Source of the DNA: Macrothele yani
Taxonomy: Eukaryota; Arthropoda; Arachnida; Araneae; Macrothelidae
Assembly (NCBI GenBank): GCA_039090855.1
Contig: CM077013.1
Span: 143,551,240-143,615,239, forward strand
DNA: 64,000 bases
Direction of reading: 5' to 3'
The position numbers were made by a program, and so were the translations under genes. This document shows positions 1-11,254 of the stretch, one piece after another. The notes beneath the pieces are model-generated. The model ran no database searches and was not told where the DNA came from. It saw only the letters and a program-made list of their open reading frames with translations. Numbering within the stretch: position 1 is the stretch's first letter; every line of letters starts with the position of its first letter.

Positions 1-2171
1 TGTGAAGGTTGTTAATTACTATTGTCATATATTGTATATTTCTGTTATTCAGTTCAGTTCAATGTGGGATTTCGAGGAATCTTGATTTAGATTGAATATT
101 CTTTCCTTATTTCGATGAAGGATAACATATGTAGTTCAATAACCTATCTAAAACACAAATTAACTGAGCAAAGAGTCATTCAGTTATTCTTCCGAGGAAT
201 GAGTATAAAATGATTTCTATTTGATCGTTTTATCATGAACATTTCGAGAAATAGAAAATACTATGTTGAAAAAAGTATATAAATACCAGATTGAAATCTG
301 GAACACCGAGTTAAGCCGAAAATTTGAAAATTAACCGTTCAGACCTGAGTAGATTCAAAACTTTGAAGGCACGTGTTAGGTAAGGGGGTTGAACATTTTT
401 TGAGTGCTCAAATGTTTGGTTGGTCAGTGATTACTGTATTTACTATTCTGTCATTTTAATCTTCAGCACGGTAATCCTCCCCATCTTCGGTAGTTTCCAG
501 CTTTACGTCTTCAGAAAAACCTTATGGAGAGGTGAACCTAATATATATTTGCTTAACCTTTTAAAATAAAGAAATATATATATCATCAAATGACCGAATA
601 TAAAGTGAAAAATGACCGTTTTGACTCATTCATTTGAGGATTAGTATCTTTCATGGAACACATGGTTTTTGTCATTTTTGTCTGGTTACAGGTTAACTTA
701 ATTTGCTACGATGAAGGTACCAAATAAAATTAATCTCTAGATGATAACACCAAGGTAGAGTGCATCGGTCCGCACGGATTCTTATGTGATTTATAGTGAA
801 ACCAGTAACTTTTAAGCTCCCAAACAAAATTAAAGAAAAAATTTTCTTATGAGCTACGTTTCATCTGACACTTCCAGTGGTCGGTGACCCCTCAAACCGG
901 ATTTTCTTTAGGTTGCTTCGCTTCAGCGTAGCCCAGGAGTGAATAAGACACAATCTACATAGCCCAACGATTCACTGCACAAAAGACACATGTTGACACC
1001 TAATCCTACATGTTAACTAGTACACACACAGTTAATCTTCCAGCATAATGGAAAAAAGAATCGTAGAAATCATGAGGAAAACAGTTTTGGAATCTTTACC
1101 TTTTTTTCATGAGCTTTACAATTCCCAATGACTGATTCATGACGGCGCTACTGTGAGAACCATAATTCCACAAAATTAATTTGCCACCTTCGTCAGCTGA
1201 ACGGCCCACATCCTCATAGATTTCAATCTTTTATATAAGATATCTATTCAGGTAGGCAGCACTGTGACACATATCGGAACAAGCAATGTTTTCAGAAAGT
1301 CTTTTTTGGAAGGAAGTAGACGCTTCCTGCACGGCTTTCTTGCTACATCGGTTCGAAAACAAATTGCGTGTTGCTTCTTTAAAATAGATGCACTAAAGTC
1401 CAGTAGTTATCATTAATGTTACAGCTTTTTCTGATGTAAAATGTTTCCCTTCTTTTCTGAGGAATTAAATCCTTTATTAGTTGCATTATTCTTATTGTTT
1501 TAAAATTCTGTTAGCATCTTCTAAGCTTAAAGCTACTGTCAGTAAAACCAGTTACAGCTGAAATTCCTGACGCATTCTTCTCGCTTTAAAGATTCACCAA
1601 ATTTGCGTTTAGAAGTATAACTGACCTACTCAAAGTAATTATTTTTTGAAGAAGAATATCATTATCATGCCTACAGCTTAGTGCAATGCGGTCTTTGCTC
1701 GTATTTCTAAGATTTAAATCTAAGGTGCGTTAACTCGTCCTCATATTAAAATTGAATGGTTAGCTCAGCAACACATTCTGAAGCATTAAGATTGTGTGTG
1801 GGGGCGTGTTCTACAAGTTCCGTTCTTACCGAAAGTGAAAGGACCAATTTGTAACTATTAGAGAACATGCTTTGTAAACACTACTTGCTACGATATTGAC
1901 TATAAATTTCTTGAACAGCGAATAATCGTTTAATTGTTACGAACTCATGTAAGATTTTGTTCTCACTTCGGGTGACATGCTTGAGTGAGATCTTGCAGTA
2001 CACCCGATATAAATTACGCTGTGAATATCTTTAACTGACATAATATCGGTATTGAAACTAGCGTATATTATTTGGAACCCGTAAAAGCATAAACAATGTT
2101 TATGTATTGTAAGACTGGTTGATCGAGAGGTTATGAAAAAGGTGGTTATAAAATTTTTGATCCAGAGTGAA
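1..2171. other. Unassigned AT-rich DNA
   Basis: No reading frame here resembles a protein family I recognise, and I see no clear terminal repeats or tandem array. Coding potential is low on both strands. It may be intron, intergenic DNA or very old repeat. Confidence 0.45.
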
Positions 2172-2235
2172 AAATCGAGAGGCTATAAAATAAGCTGACC
2201 AGACCGGTGATAGCTTATTTTATAACCTCTCGATT
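2172..2235. repeat. Short inverted repeat (hairpin)
   Basis: Two 24-bp arms at 2172-2195 and 2212-2235 are inverted copies with one mismatch. They carry the motif AATCGAGAGG and enclose a 16-base spacer containing ACCGGT. A partial third copy (GATCGAGAGGTTATG) lies about 45 bp upstream. It may be the tip of a foldback or miniature element, but no target duplication is obvious. Confidence 0.6.
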
Positions 2236-2789
2236 GTGTTACATGACAGAGACTAACGTAGTTTCGTGTCTCTCCCCTAAAACGATAATAAAAAATGTCA
2301 TGTGTTGTAGCACGGTGTATTCCCCCTTGCCTCAAAAGCACACCTTCACCAAACTAATAACAATGATGAAGATGCTTCAAAGCAAAAATCATTGAGCAGC
2401 CCATTTATATACTAAACTGGAACACAAAGTCAATTGTTGCGCAACAATGATTTGAAATTAGATTTCAACAATAATTGTGTGCTTGTATTGTTTACCAGTG
2501 GTAATGGTTGCAATGCTCCGTCTCCACTCTGCAACTAGGACACGGCGGAAACAATTCCGCTACACGACCATGCCGTCCACAAAATACTTGTCTTACAAGA
2601 GACTAATGGGGAAGCTAAGGAAATCTGTATAGGAATATTGAAGTCCAGAATTTTTTTTTTTTTTTTCCGATGCGTTCGCCACCCCTCAGCGATGGTATAA
2701 AAATTGGTCATATGGTCTGACCGGTGATCATTTTCGAGAAACGGCCGCCATCTTGAAATATTATGAATATATTGTAATCTTTTTAAGAT
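2236..2789. other. Unassigned DNA with a 16-T run
   Basis: A run of about 16 T lies at 2651-2666, which could be the poly(A) end of a minus-strand retroposon. I cannot delimit one. No protein homology is recognised. Confidence 0.35.
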
Positions 2790-3416
2790 AATGTAATATG
2801 GGTGTACATACAGAATGATTTAAAATGGAATAAAGATGTTGATCTAATCTGCAATAAAGTTTCTAGAAATATTGGAATTGTTAGTCACATATTATCTAAC
2901 CTTTCTATTAAAATTTTAATTCTATTATATTATACATTAGCTCAAACGCATTTAATTTATTGTCTTTCATCGTGGGGACAAACAACAAAATCAAATATTA
3001 AAAAAAACTACAAGTTCTACAAAACAAATATATCAGACTAATGGATCTTAAATAAAATACTAACACTAACATGGCATGTCAAGCTGATCTTCACATTCAT
3101 ACGCACGTTAATCCCAATAAATATGGTGTATTAAATATTAAATAATTAACTCTAACCTTGGATTAAATATGTATAAAAAAGAATAATATCAATTGTGAAA
3201 TAATTGATATCCATAGTGTTACACATAAATACGATACCAGAAAAAAACTCTCTTATTAAAACACGTAAGCCAAAAACTGGATTGATTAAGCAAAGCATAA
3301 ACTATCAGGGCCCACACTATTGGAATCGTTTAACTTCTGAAATAAATATAATTAAGAATTATAATTTATTTAAGAAGAAACTAAAAAGCTACTTACTTGC
3401 ACACTAATAATGTTAT
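2790..3416 (+). pseudogene. Non-LTR retrotransposon, 3' end of reverse transcriptase ORF
   Basis: This is a decayed C-terminal piece of a LINE reverse transcriptase. At 2802-3041 the frame gives the pattern that follows the RT core in CR1/L2/Crack-type elements: a 'DLKWNKDVDLICNKVSRNIG' segment, then 'LYYTLAQTHLIYC..WG'. The same frame resumes at 3204-3407 with 'INYQGPHYWNRL' and 'YNLFKKKLKSYLL', the usual last ~50 residues of such polyproteins. Between them are several stops. The palm domain with YADD is absent, so the copy is 5'-truncated as is common for LINEs. The clade assignment is from motif resemblance only. A 3' UTR probably continues to about 3700. Confidence 0.75.
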
Positions 3417-3702
3417 TGTTTTTAAAAAAAGGGATGGGTGTAAACAACAAGCCCGAAAAGGGTGGGTGAATGTTGTAAAACGAGCATTGCCTGTTTCATC
3501 CTGATACTTCCGTTTTCTTTTCATGTCAAGCGTTGGGCTCATTTGACTATTTGGCAATGACTTCGGGGTTTCAAGGCTAAGTCAGGTCACTATATAAACC
3601 TTTTCCTTGATTCTCCGTGCTGTTTCAGTATTACTCTATTGATATGTAAAGAATTGTATTAATTGTAATAATATTTCATGTAACAGTTAAAAATGATAAA
3701 TA

Positions 3703-4760
3703 CACTGCTGGCCACCCAAAATGCAACACCAAGAAGGACACGAGATAGCAAAGCCAGATTTACTGGACACATAACAACGGATACAAAGATGAAACGATTA
3801 AGCTCACAGGCCCGTGCGACTTGCGGAACACGCAGACATCAATAGTTCGTGCGGCCCCCATGGCTGGCAATAACGGCTGCTACACGCCGCGGCATCGAAC
3901 GAAAGAGGATTTGGATGTGGGCTTGGGGTATGTCGGTCCAGGCTGCTTCCACACGTTGCCACAGTTCATCAGGCGTAGCCGCGGATGGCGCTTGCCGGGC
4001 CACTCGGCTGCCGATCAGCGACATATCAGGATAATAGGCGGGCCACGGCAGCAGTGACACCTGGTGGGCCGCGAAGAATTGTTGCACGATGCGTGTCACG
4101 TGCGAGCGCGCATTGTCCTGTTGAAACGTGGCCACTGGCAGGTCCTGCAAGTAAGGGAGGACTACAAACTCCAAAACGTCGGAGATGTAGCGGTGGCTGC
4201 TGAATTTACCGGCGATGCGTACCAGAGGGGTGCGGGTGTCATATCCAATTGCACCCCAAACCATAATGCCAGGCGACGGACCAGTATGGCGATGCGTAAT
4301 GCAGGCGTCATACAGTCTCTCGCCGCGGTGCCGCCACACGCGGAACCGACCATCGTTGTGTTGCAGGCAGAAGCGGGATTCGTCGGAGAAGACAATGTCG
4401 TGCCATTCCGTAGCCCAGCTGCGGCGTTCAACTGCCCACTGCTTCCGCACTCGCCGGTGGTGTAACGTCAATGGTAATCGGAGCAATGGGCGCCGTGCGA
4501 CAAGTCCCCGCTCCTGCAGACGACGTCGAACGGTACGTGCTGACACAGGTTGTTGCGCAACACACCCTAATTCCTGCGCTAACGTTCGTGATGTGGCGGT
4601 GCGAGCCGTCAATGCCCGCCGCACGACATGCCGGTCCTTCGGATCGGTCGTGTGCCGCGGCTGCGGCGATCGCTGACGTCGCGACGCTCTGAGAGGTAGC
4701 CATCTTATGTTACCCTTCTGACTGCGTTCCCATCGAATTATGTACCAAACAATATAGGCA
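3703..4760 (-). mobile_element. Truncated Tc1-family DNA transposon (Tc1-1)
   Basis: The left terminus begins after TA at 3701-3702 with CACTGCTGGCCACCCAAAAT, a Tc1-type inverted terminal repeat. The transposase runs on the minus strand. No matching terminus is found on the right; similarity fades between about 4700 and 4760, so the transposase-5' end is missing. The element is GC-richer than its surroundings, which makes it stand out. Confidence 0.8.
3839..4624 (-). pseudogene. Tc1-type transposase, 261 codons, 5'-truncated
   Basis: An open frame of 261 codons matches the C-terminal three quarters of a Tc1 transposase (usual length ~340). Visible parts are the end of the N-terminal DNA-binding region ('SARTVRRRLQERGL'), the first catalytic aspartate in 'FSDESRF' (about residue 81), 'GIMVWGAI', the second aspartate in 'FQQDNARSH' (about residue 170) and the C-terminal 'SMPRRVAAVI.SHGG'. 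The third catalytic acid should sit in a 'PDxxPIEHxWD' motif about 35 residues after D170. Here the sequence reads 'PDMSLIGSRVARQ', so the glutamate and following residues look deleted in frame. The protein would therefore be inactive even though the frame is open. The start shown is only the first usable codon; the true N-terminus is lost. Confidence 0.82.
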
Positions 4761-5700
4761 GGCTAACACTTTTAAAGCCTTCTTGCGAAAAGAAAAATAT
4801 CATGTACATTTATGGATGTGGTCTATAATATCACCACTGTTTTCTATTCTTTCCTTTCAAAGCACTGCTAAGTCACGTTTTACTGCTGCGTACGACAAAA
4901 ATCCCTTTAACTCGTCACACCAAAAGTACATGCTGTTTAAAGTAATGCATGAAGCCGTTCAAAAACTCTAAAGTGAAGAAGAAAACCCTGATTTATTTGA
5001 TGTGATCGAGTGAAAGTTTCTGAAGACAGAAACGCAACGAAATGTTACCTTAGAAACAATAGTTCGTGCTAAAATTGATAATTTACAAAATTTTAACGAA
5101 GGGTACACGGAATACGCAAATTGAAAAACGTTTGTAGCGCACAATAAAATCCGTTAAGCGTTGATAGATAGCTATGTACTAATAAGAAATGCGATAATTT
5201 ACGAATTTAAAATAACAAAAAAAACAAAACAAAAAAAACACGGATTTTATTGTGCGTGAGAAACGAATGCTTTTTACAAAGTTTTAATAAAACGTTTTCG
5301 GGAATGTGATCTTTGACCAGGAGTTATTGAAAACTGGACAAATTTTTAATTCGTCCTGGAAATGTTTAACTATTCCATCACACGTTTTGATCCGCAAATA
5401 GCTTCAGCTTTTAATGTTACTTGAACTTCAAATGAACAATTCCATAAATCAGTCATAAGCAAACGCTCTTCTCACACGAAATAAAAAAATCTGAAATCTT
5501 CCTTTACTTACAAAGCAAAAATGAGCAACTGAGGGTAATGTAACATGGCGCCCACGCAACTTAGCTGTCTTCAATGGTGAGAGCACATGCTCTCTCCCTT
5601 TATTCTATACTCCTTGGTAGTATGAGACCGAAAATGAATTTTTGCAGTCTTGTATAACTCTCAGTGATGAACTTGTACATTAAGAAAAATTTGAAATTAT
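4761..5700. other. Unassigned AT-rich DNA with a short inverted repeat
   Basis: No coding similarity is recognised. The 16-bp sequence CGCACAATAAAATCCG at 5138-5153 recurs inverted at 5241-5256. The spacer contains an A-rich stretch interrupted by C (about 5214-5240). Confidence 0.4.
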
Positions 5701-6233
5701 ATGCAAAACATTTCACAACAAAAAAGAAATTTTTAAAGCGGATTATCACTTCACACCAGAAACTCTAACAATGAAAGACATTTTCAAATCCAGTTGTTAG
5801 AAGCAAGAAAATAAGATACACGTCTAGCCCCTAAGAACGAAACACTATGCACTATTTTAAGCAACAGGTATTTTCAAAAGTTTTGGCGTGATGAGCGGTA
5901 TCCGACCGCAAAGAATTTTTTAATCGAGTTCTCAGAAGCGGAGATATTGCTCCAAATACTGTACATCAGAAACAAAAATATACTCTTACGCCCCCTAGTG
6001 TCGAAATCATTCTTTACCAAAAATGAAAAATTGTATGCAGAAATTTCCCAGCACGATTTCTGCTCGATGCAAAAAGAATTTTTCAAATCATATTTTTAGA
6101 AGCAGAGAATATCGGGGAAACTCAATTTCACTTCGCGCCCTCTAGCGGTGTAAAAGAAACTATATACAAAATAATCTTCCTTTCAAATCGTATCGAATGG
6201 AAGAAAGAATGTTTTCAATTAGATATGTAGAAG
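5701..6233. repeat. Degenerate tandem repeat, ~150 bp unit
   Basis: Landmarks of the type 'cgcccyctagygt' recur at about 5822, 5989 and 6133, each preceded by an 'agaagc.gagata' stretch. A fourth landmark, 'cgccttctagtggc', lies at about 7859 beyond Tc1-A. The array is old and strongly diverged, and Tc1-A was inserted into it. Confidence 0.5.
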
Positions 6234-6289
6234 TACAATGAAGTGCCAAAAGTCATGGGTTACGTGCCTAGTATTGGATAGGAGCTCCT

Positions 6290-7632
6290 CTAGCCTCGGC
6301 AAACCCGACGTTGCATCGATTCCACAAGTCACTTGAAGACTTCTGAAGAGATGTTGAGCGATGCCGTCTGAACAGCAGCCAACAGTTCCCTGGTATTTTT
6401 AGGTGCAAGATCTTGGGTGAAAAGGAACCTTTCCACTACGTCCCATAAGTGCTCTATTGGGTTCATGTCGAGCGAAAGTGGTGGCCACACTATCCGTCAG
6501 AACTGTCCAGAAGCTCTTCGAACCAATTATGGACAACTTGGGGCTGATGACATGGTGCATTGTCTGCCTGGAAAATCCAATCGTTGTTGGGGTACATGGA
6601 GTCACTGAAGGGCTGCAAATAGTCACCCAGCAGAGCAACAAGGCAATTAGTGATTAATGACGTGTTTACGAGGACCAGAGAACCAAAACCCGTGTCACGT
6701 AAAGACACTCCACACATGTATAGAACTACCACCAGCTTGCACAGTGCCTGTTGACAGCTTGGGTCCATAACCTCATGGGGTCGGCGCCACACCCGAACCC
6801 TACCATCAGCTCGTAGCAACTGGTAGCGTGACTCATCGGACCACACCACATGTTGCCAGTCTTCCAGAGTTCAACTACCATGTTCACGACCTCACGTAAG
6901 GCGCTGTGTCCGATGTTGTGGTGTTAACAAAGGCACTCTGGTGGGTCTTCTTCTCCCACACCCCATGGACGCCAAATTACGCTGCACTGACCTGATGGAT
7001 GTGTCTCTGGTACCTTCTGCATTGAATTCGAATGCTATTTAGCCAGTGTCGCTTGTCTGTTAGCATGGACGGGGCCGAGGGTAGTCTAGTGGCTAACGTT
7101 CGTGACTGCCACGAAAAGGACCTCAGGTTCGATCCCAGGTAAGTACAAACGCTCGATCCACTAAATATCCGCCGTGCGTCGGATGGGCACGTTAAGCCGT
7201 CGGACCCAGGAGACTGGCCCCCCGGTAATAAATAAGGGCGTCTTCCTCCCCCTTTCTACTTTGCTTCCGTGTCACTTTCCTTTCGGGCGCTCTAGCCCAA
7301 ATCTCCTAGCTTCCTATTTCTAAGGGTTGTTTAAGACTTGGGGTCAGACACTCCCTTCCTAAAATCCTCTACATATGATCATTTGATCATGTTAGCATGG
7401 ATAGTTTTGATCAGAAGCCACTGGTCACGGCCATTCCGCACCCGTAGTCGACCATTGCGCTGCCCACGGTTGGTGGTAATTCCTTCCGTGAGGTATTCTC
7501 CGGTGCACACGTGACACCGTGGATCGAGGAAATGTTGAATGTTCGCACATCTTCAGGTATTGAATGTTCCATTCGCTTGGCTCCCACTACCACGCCTCGT
7601 TCAAACTCCGATAATTCACGTCTGCTTATCAT
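6290..7632 (-). pseudogene. Tc1-A transposase remnant
   Basis: The N-terminus is readable from 7632 ('MISRRELSEFERGVVVGAKRM', the first helix of the Tc1 helix-turn-helix) until the frame is lost; the SINE at 7070-7390 then interrupts it. The catalytic part resumes at 6849-6490 with the first aspartate in 'WSDESRY', 'DGRVRVWRRPHE' and the second aspartate in 'FQADNAPCH'. After a frameshift the third acid is visible near 6450 as 'MNPIEHLWD', followed by the C-terminal 'ESMQRRV'. All three catalytic residues survive in different frames. At least three frameshifts or stops plus the SINE make it non-functional. Confidence 0.85.
7070..7390 (+). mobile_element. tRNA-derived SINE with 11-bp target duplication
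   Basis: The 321-bp insert is flanked by exact copies of GTTAGCATGGA at 7059-7069 and 7391-7401. Its head carries RNA polymerase III promoter boxes: an A box around 7082-7098 (TAGTCTAGTGGCTAACG) and a B box at 7126-7136 (GGTTCGATCCC). The 3' end is not poly(A) but a short repeat of the type TGATCAT (ATATGATCATTTGATCAT). The target duplication and 3' repeat indicate mobilisation by a LINE. Confidence 0.87.
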
Positions 7633-7778
7633 AATCCTACTGGCGGTTGTTCACCCTGTCTTACAAGATTACATCTCGCAACTGATAAAAATCGTGGCGT
7701 GGGTAGAAGCCTTTATACGACAACAGCGCCAGTTTAAAATTTGCATACTGCTATCCTATGACTTTTGGAACTTCAGTG

Positions 7779-9014
7779 TAATTATGTGGAATAGAATGCA
7801 TTTTGAATTCGATAGCATCTGCATTGACGTCTTCTGGCGAGAAAATTATTTGCATTTACGCCTTCTAGTGGCAACATTATTCACCTGCGAAGTATCTGAA
7901 AGCAAGGGCCAACGTTCTCACATTTCAATCTCTCCAATACGTAAAATAATTTTTAGTTGCAGAGATATCGTATCCTCAGACAGACGGACAAAGTGATACC
8001 AACACACGTACTCTTTTTACAAAGGACGTGCTATGAAGAATCTGACAAAGCACAGCAGCAATTTAATCGTGTCAAAAAAGCCTCTGTACGGTCATTGACT
8101 TGGGGAAGATCGTAACGCGTTAATAGCTCAGATTTAATTTTCGTCGTGGTAAATATTTTGTTGGGAAAGTGAGTAGAGCTTCGGTTTATCTCCAATATCA
8201 ATCACTTGGGTGCATGTTTTTGCCGATCAAAGTACTAACGCAGTCAATTACATCGTCTTAAGCCACTGCCCTGCGAAAGAAAAAGGAAGCAAGAGGAAGA
8301 CGTATGATAGCCATCCACCGACCTTGCTAATCCATCACACAGTGGCGATCACACCTAATCCACAAGGTTTTTCACGGGATTAGGGATTTACCCGCTGACA
8401 CATAGCGATAGTCTTGCCCAAATGAGAGCTCGAACATAGGGCGTTCCCCCTGTCGCGTAATATCAGACGGGTAGATTGGTTTCAAGGATATCATGCCAGT
8501 TTATAGACAGACCAAGGAAATCTCAACAGAAGAGATTAATATGAATTTACAAGAGGAAAGAAGCTTCGGGTGTGATGAGATCAAAGTATGTACTGAAATC
8601 GGGTACATACACATAAAGTATCATTTATGTGTGTTTCCACTGTAACATACAGCTACCTAAAGAAAAATGAAACATACACTGATGCAAAAGCACTGGGTAT
8701 ATTAGATTTCTAACGCACACCCTGTGCAGGAACAGACGTTTTCAAGAGACATAGATGTCATCATATTTGCATGAAAATATGTGACCTATCACCTAACGGA
8801 AATAGCAGTCGCTTGAAACGAAAAAAAAAGCCTTAGGGGTACAGTACTAGGGTCCAGAGTTGGAAACGGGTAAAACATTTTGTACCCGGACCCGATCGGA
8901 CCTCCGACGTCACATAATTGGACGCGACGCGAACACGATCCGGAAAAATGTGCTTTAAACTATAAATTCGAAACTAAGTTTAAAATTATACATAATTATA
9001 TATACATATATACA
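7779..9014. other. Unassigned DNA between Tc1-A and Tc1-C
   Basis: The first ~200 bp continue the ~150-bp degenerate repeat found before Tc1-A. The remainder has no recognised coding or terminal sequence. A short CCGG/ACCCG-rich stretch lies around 8870-8930. Confidence 0.4.
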
Positions 9015-9075
9015 CACCGACGAGTCATTGCATTATGTATAAACACCGACGAGTCATTGTAATATGACCACTTCC
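9015..9075 (+). repeat. Left terminus of Tc1-C, tip duplicated
   Basis: CACCGACGAGTCATTG occurs at 9015 and again at 9044, period 29 bp. The second copy continues into '..TAATATGACCACTTCC'. This matches, inverted, the 3' tip of Tc1-C at 18.65 kb ('GGTCATAAAGTAACGGCTCATCGGTG'), so it is the partner terminus. The tip is therefore partly duplicated on this side too. Confidence 0.7.
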
Positions 9076-9447
9076 AGCCTAGAAAAATGAGCGCGGCTGG
9101 AGACCGAACGGTGGCGCAGGTGAAGTTCACAGAGAGGTATACACTATATTGACAAAAGTCACCGGACACCTAGAAGACAAACACAACATAGCATTTATTG
9201 ACATACATTAGTACGATGTCGGTCCACCTTTGGCCTAAGTCACGTTTTTCTGAGCTCCGTGTTGTGTGCCTATTTAGTGTGTTTTATCGTGTGGTTCGTC
9301 ATTTTCCTTTCGTGTTCCTTCAAGCTGAAGGTTCGTGCTTTGTTTTGATACATCTCCCAAGTTGGTGAGTAGTTTATTTTTTCTGTTATCATCATTTGAA
9401 TTGTCGACCTAGCTGGTCGATTTCTCAGGCAGCCCTCGTCATTAACA

Positions 9448-11110
9448 ATGGCGGCGGCTGCTGCTGATAAGAGCGATGTCCACGCCCATATCAGCGAGGC
9501 ATTTCCCTGCCGCCTCCTCCTCCTCCTCCTCCTCGACACGAGACCAATCTCCTCCAATGCTTGTAGGTGACGTCACCCAACCACTAGAAGTGGAAAGTGA
9601 CTCCTCAACTACAGCTCAAGCTTCTTGCCCTGCTTCGACCAGTGACGTCAGTGCAGCGCAACTCTCTGTTGCTTTAAGTGAAGACATGGATGTGTCTGAC
9701 AGCGCTGCTAATTTACCTCTACTTCAACTCAGTTCAAACAGCCGGTTGCGTTGCAGCCCTCCCGCTCGAGTCCTGCTTCTAGGGCATACTCTGCCGCTCT
9801 TACTGGAACAAAAGCTCCTTCCAAGTTTGTTGCAGAAGTCTTACCAGACTCGTACGTCATTGTTGATGGCCTTACTGCCACCATAGATATTCCCGAAGAT
9901 TCCCCAGCGGGAAAACAATTCTATTCTAGAATGGACTTCGGAGTGTGTTTTGATGTGCGCTCCCAGACACAAAGTTGAAAGAATATAGTATGGCTCTCAA
10001 GCAGATACTTCCAGCTGGAGCCAGTATTACTCACATGGCTCGAAAACCTCGAGCTGTGTTGGTGTACTTTGCTCTTAAAGAGCATGCGGATCTTGTCTTG
10101 ACAAAAGGTTTGTCCCTCAAAGACGTCCATCTTCTACCAGAACCCTGTCTCTCAGCGTCCAATCCAGGTTACATTTTATCCGGTTCCACCTGAGGTGTCA
10201 GACGTTGCGCTGTGCACTGTACTCGGTAAGTTCGGCCGAGTTGTTGGGCCAGTTACTACTCTTTCAGCCGCGCCGAGAGATCCAGACGATAAATCCATAG
10301 GAGGATTTCGCCGAAGTGCAAGAGTGATCTTTCCATCTGATGAACATTTGCTCGCCTGCCCAAAGGTGCTCAACGTTCGTTATGGACAGCAACGTAGGAG
10401 AATTGAAGTGACTACCTTCCTCCACTGCACTTTTTGCCACGGAGAGAATCATTTACGTGTGCATTGCCCACATCTAGCATCACAGGCTCCTAATAATTCT
10501 CCTACAACTTCTGGCCCTCTTCTGAGCCGAGCAACACCTTCTTCCACTGCACAGAAAGCTTCAGAATCGAAACTTTCACAAAAGTCGACTGCAGGAGTTG
10601 GTCAACGCGTGTCTACGGACCCTTTATCCTTCGACCAGCAACTGGATTTTCCTCACTTAATTGTTCGCTTCCCATGAGTCGTCATTCTGTAGCGGAGTCC
10701 CCTTCAGGGGTTTCTCCACTGCCCTTATCATTGATACTTCTAAATATGCTGATGACGGATTTTCTGGCCACGAATCTCGAGTTAATGAGAGCTCATCTGA
10801 GCCTTCGCTGAAACGTCGTGGTTCTTCTCGAAGACGCCCACCGAAGAAGCCGACTGCCGCATCACCCCGCACCTCTCCCCGTACTGGTAGTACCTCTCGA
10901 AAGAATTCACCATCAAAGGCTGCTACCTCTTCTGTCCAGGCCGACGAAGAGCCTCCTCTTAAATTTGAGGATCTTGTCGAATACCTTAAGGATGGCTCGG
11001 TTCCTACTGGGCCGATTTCATTTGAAGATTTACATCAATACCTGTCACATAAGACAGACCACTCCACAACGCATGCTTTACTCTCAAAGTATGCATCGTT
11101 TCTCCTCTAG
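9448..11110 (+). pseudogene. Tx1-like LINE ORF1 (gag-like, zinc knuckle)
   Basis: ORF1 would encode the RNA-binding nucleocapsid-like protein of the element. The first ATG of the transcript region is at 9448, with another in a different frame at 9476. The coding sense passes through at least four frames (9476-9886, 9751-9978, 9975-10193, 10195-10677, 10661-11110), so frameshifts are numerous. A serine run lies near the start. At 10426-10468 there is one clear CCHC knuckle, 'CTFCHGENHLRVHC' (C-x2-C-x4-H-x4-C). Downstream is a basic, serine-rich stretch ('LKRRGSSRRRPPKK') and an acidic C-terminal part ('LKFEDLVEYLKDGSVP'). The function is inferred from position and the knuckle. Confidence 0.72.
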
Positions 11111-11254
11111 TGCATGATCAGATCCAAGTCCTTAATCAACGCATCTCCCACCTTCGCAAGGAACATCCGTGGGCTAAAACCTATTTTAATCGACTCAAAT
11201 CATTTCCTCCTGTTGTGAAGGCTCTTCAGCAAGCATTAATGGAAAAAAGTCTTC

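Larger units (their letters stand above)
6236..7778 (-). mobile_element. Tc1-A, Tc1-family transposon interrupted by a SINE
   Basis: Inverted termini are CAATGAAGTGCCAAAAGTCA on the left and the complement of CACTGAAGTTCCAAAAGTCA on the right. They are flanked by TA at 6234-6235 and 7779-7780, the standard Tc1 target duplication. Without the nested SINE (7070-7390) and its duplicated 11 bp the element is about 1.2 kb, a typical size. Transposase is on the minus strand. Confidence 0.88.

Noticed and set aside
3821..4676. Several plus-strand open frames of 60-153 codons over the first Tc1
   Set aside because: They are antisense shadows of the minus-strand transposase in GC-rich sequence and show no domain of their own.
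8870..8940. Matching element between 8.87 kb and 23.7 kb (both with acccg/gaccc words)
   Set aside because: The shared words are too short and common to support a repeat family by eye.
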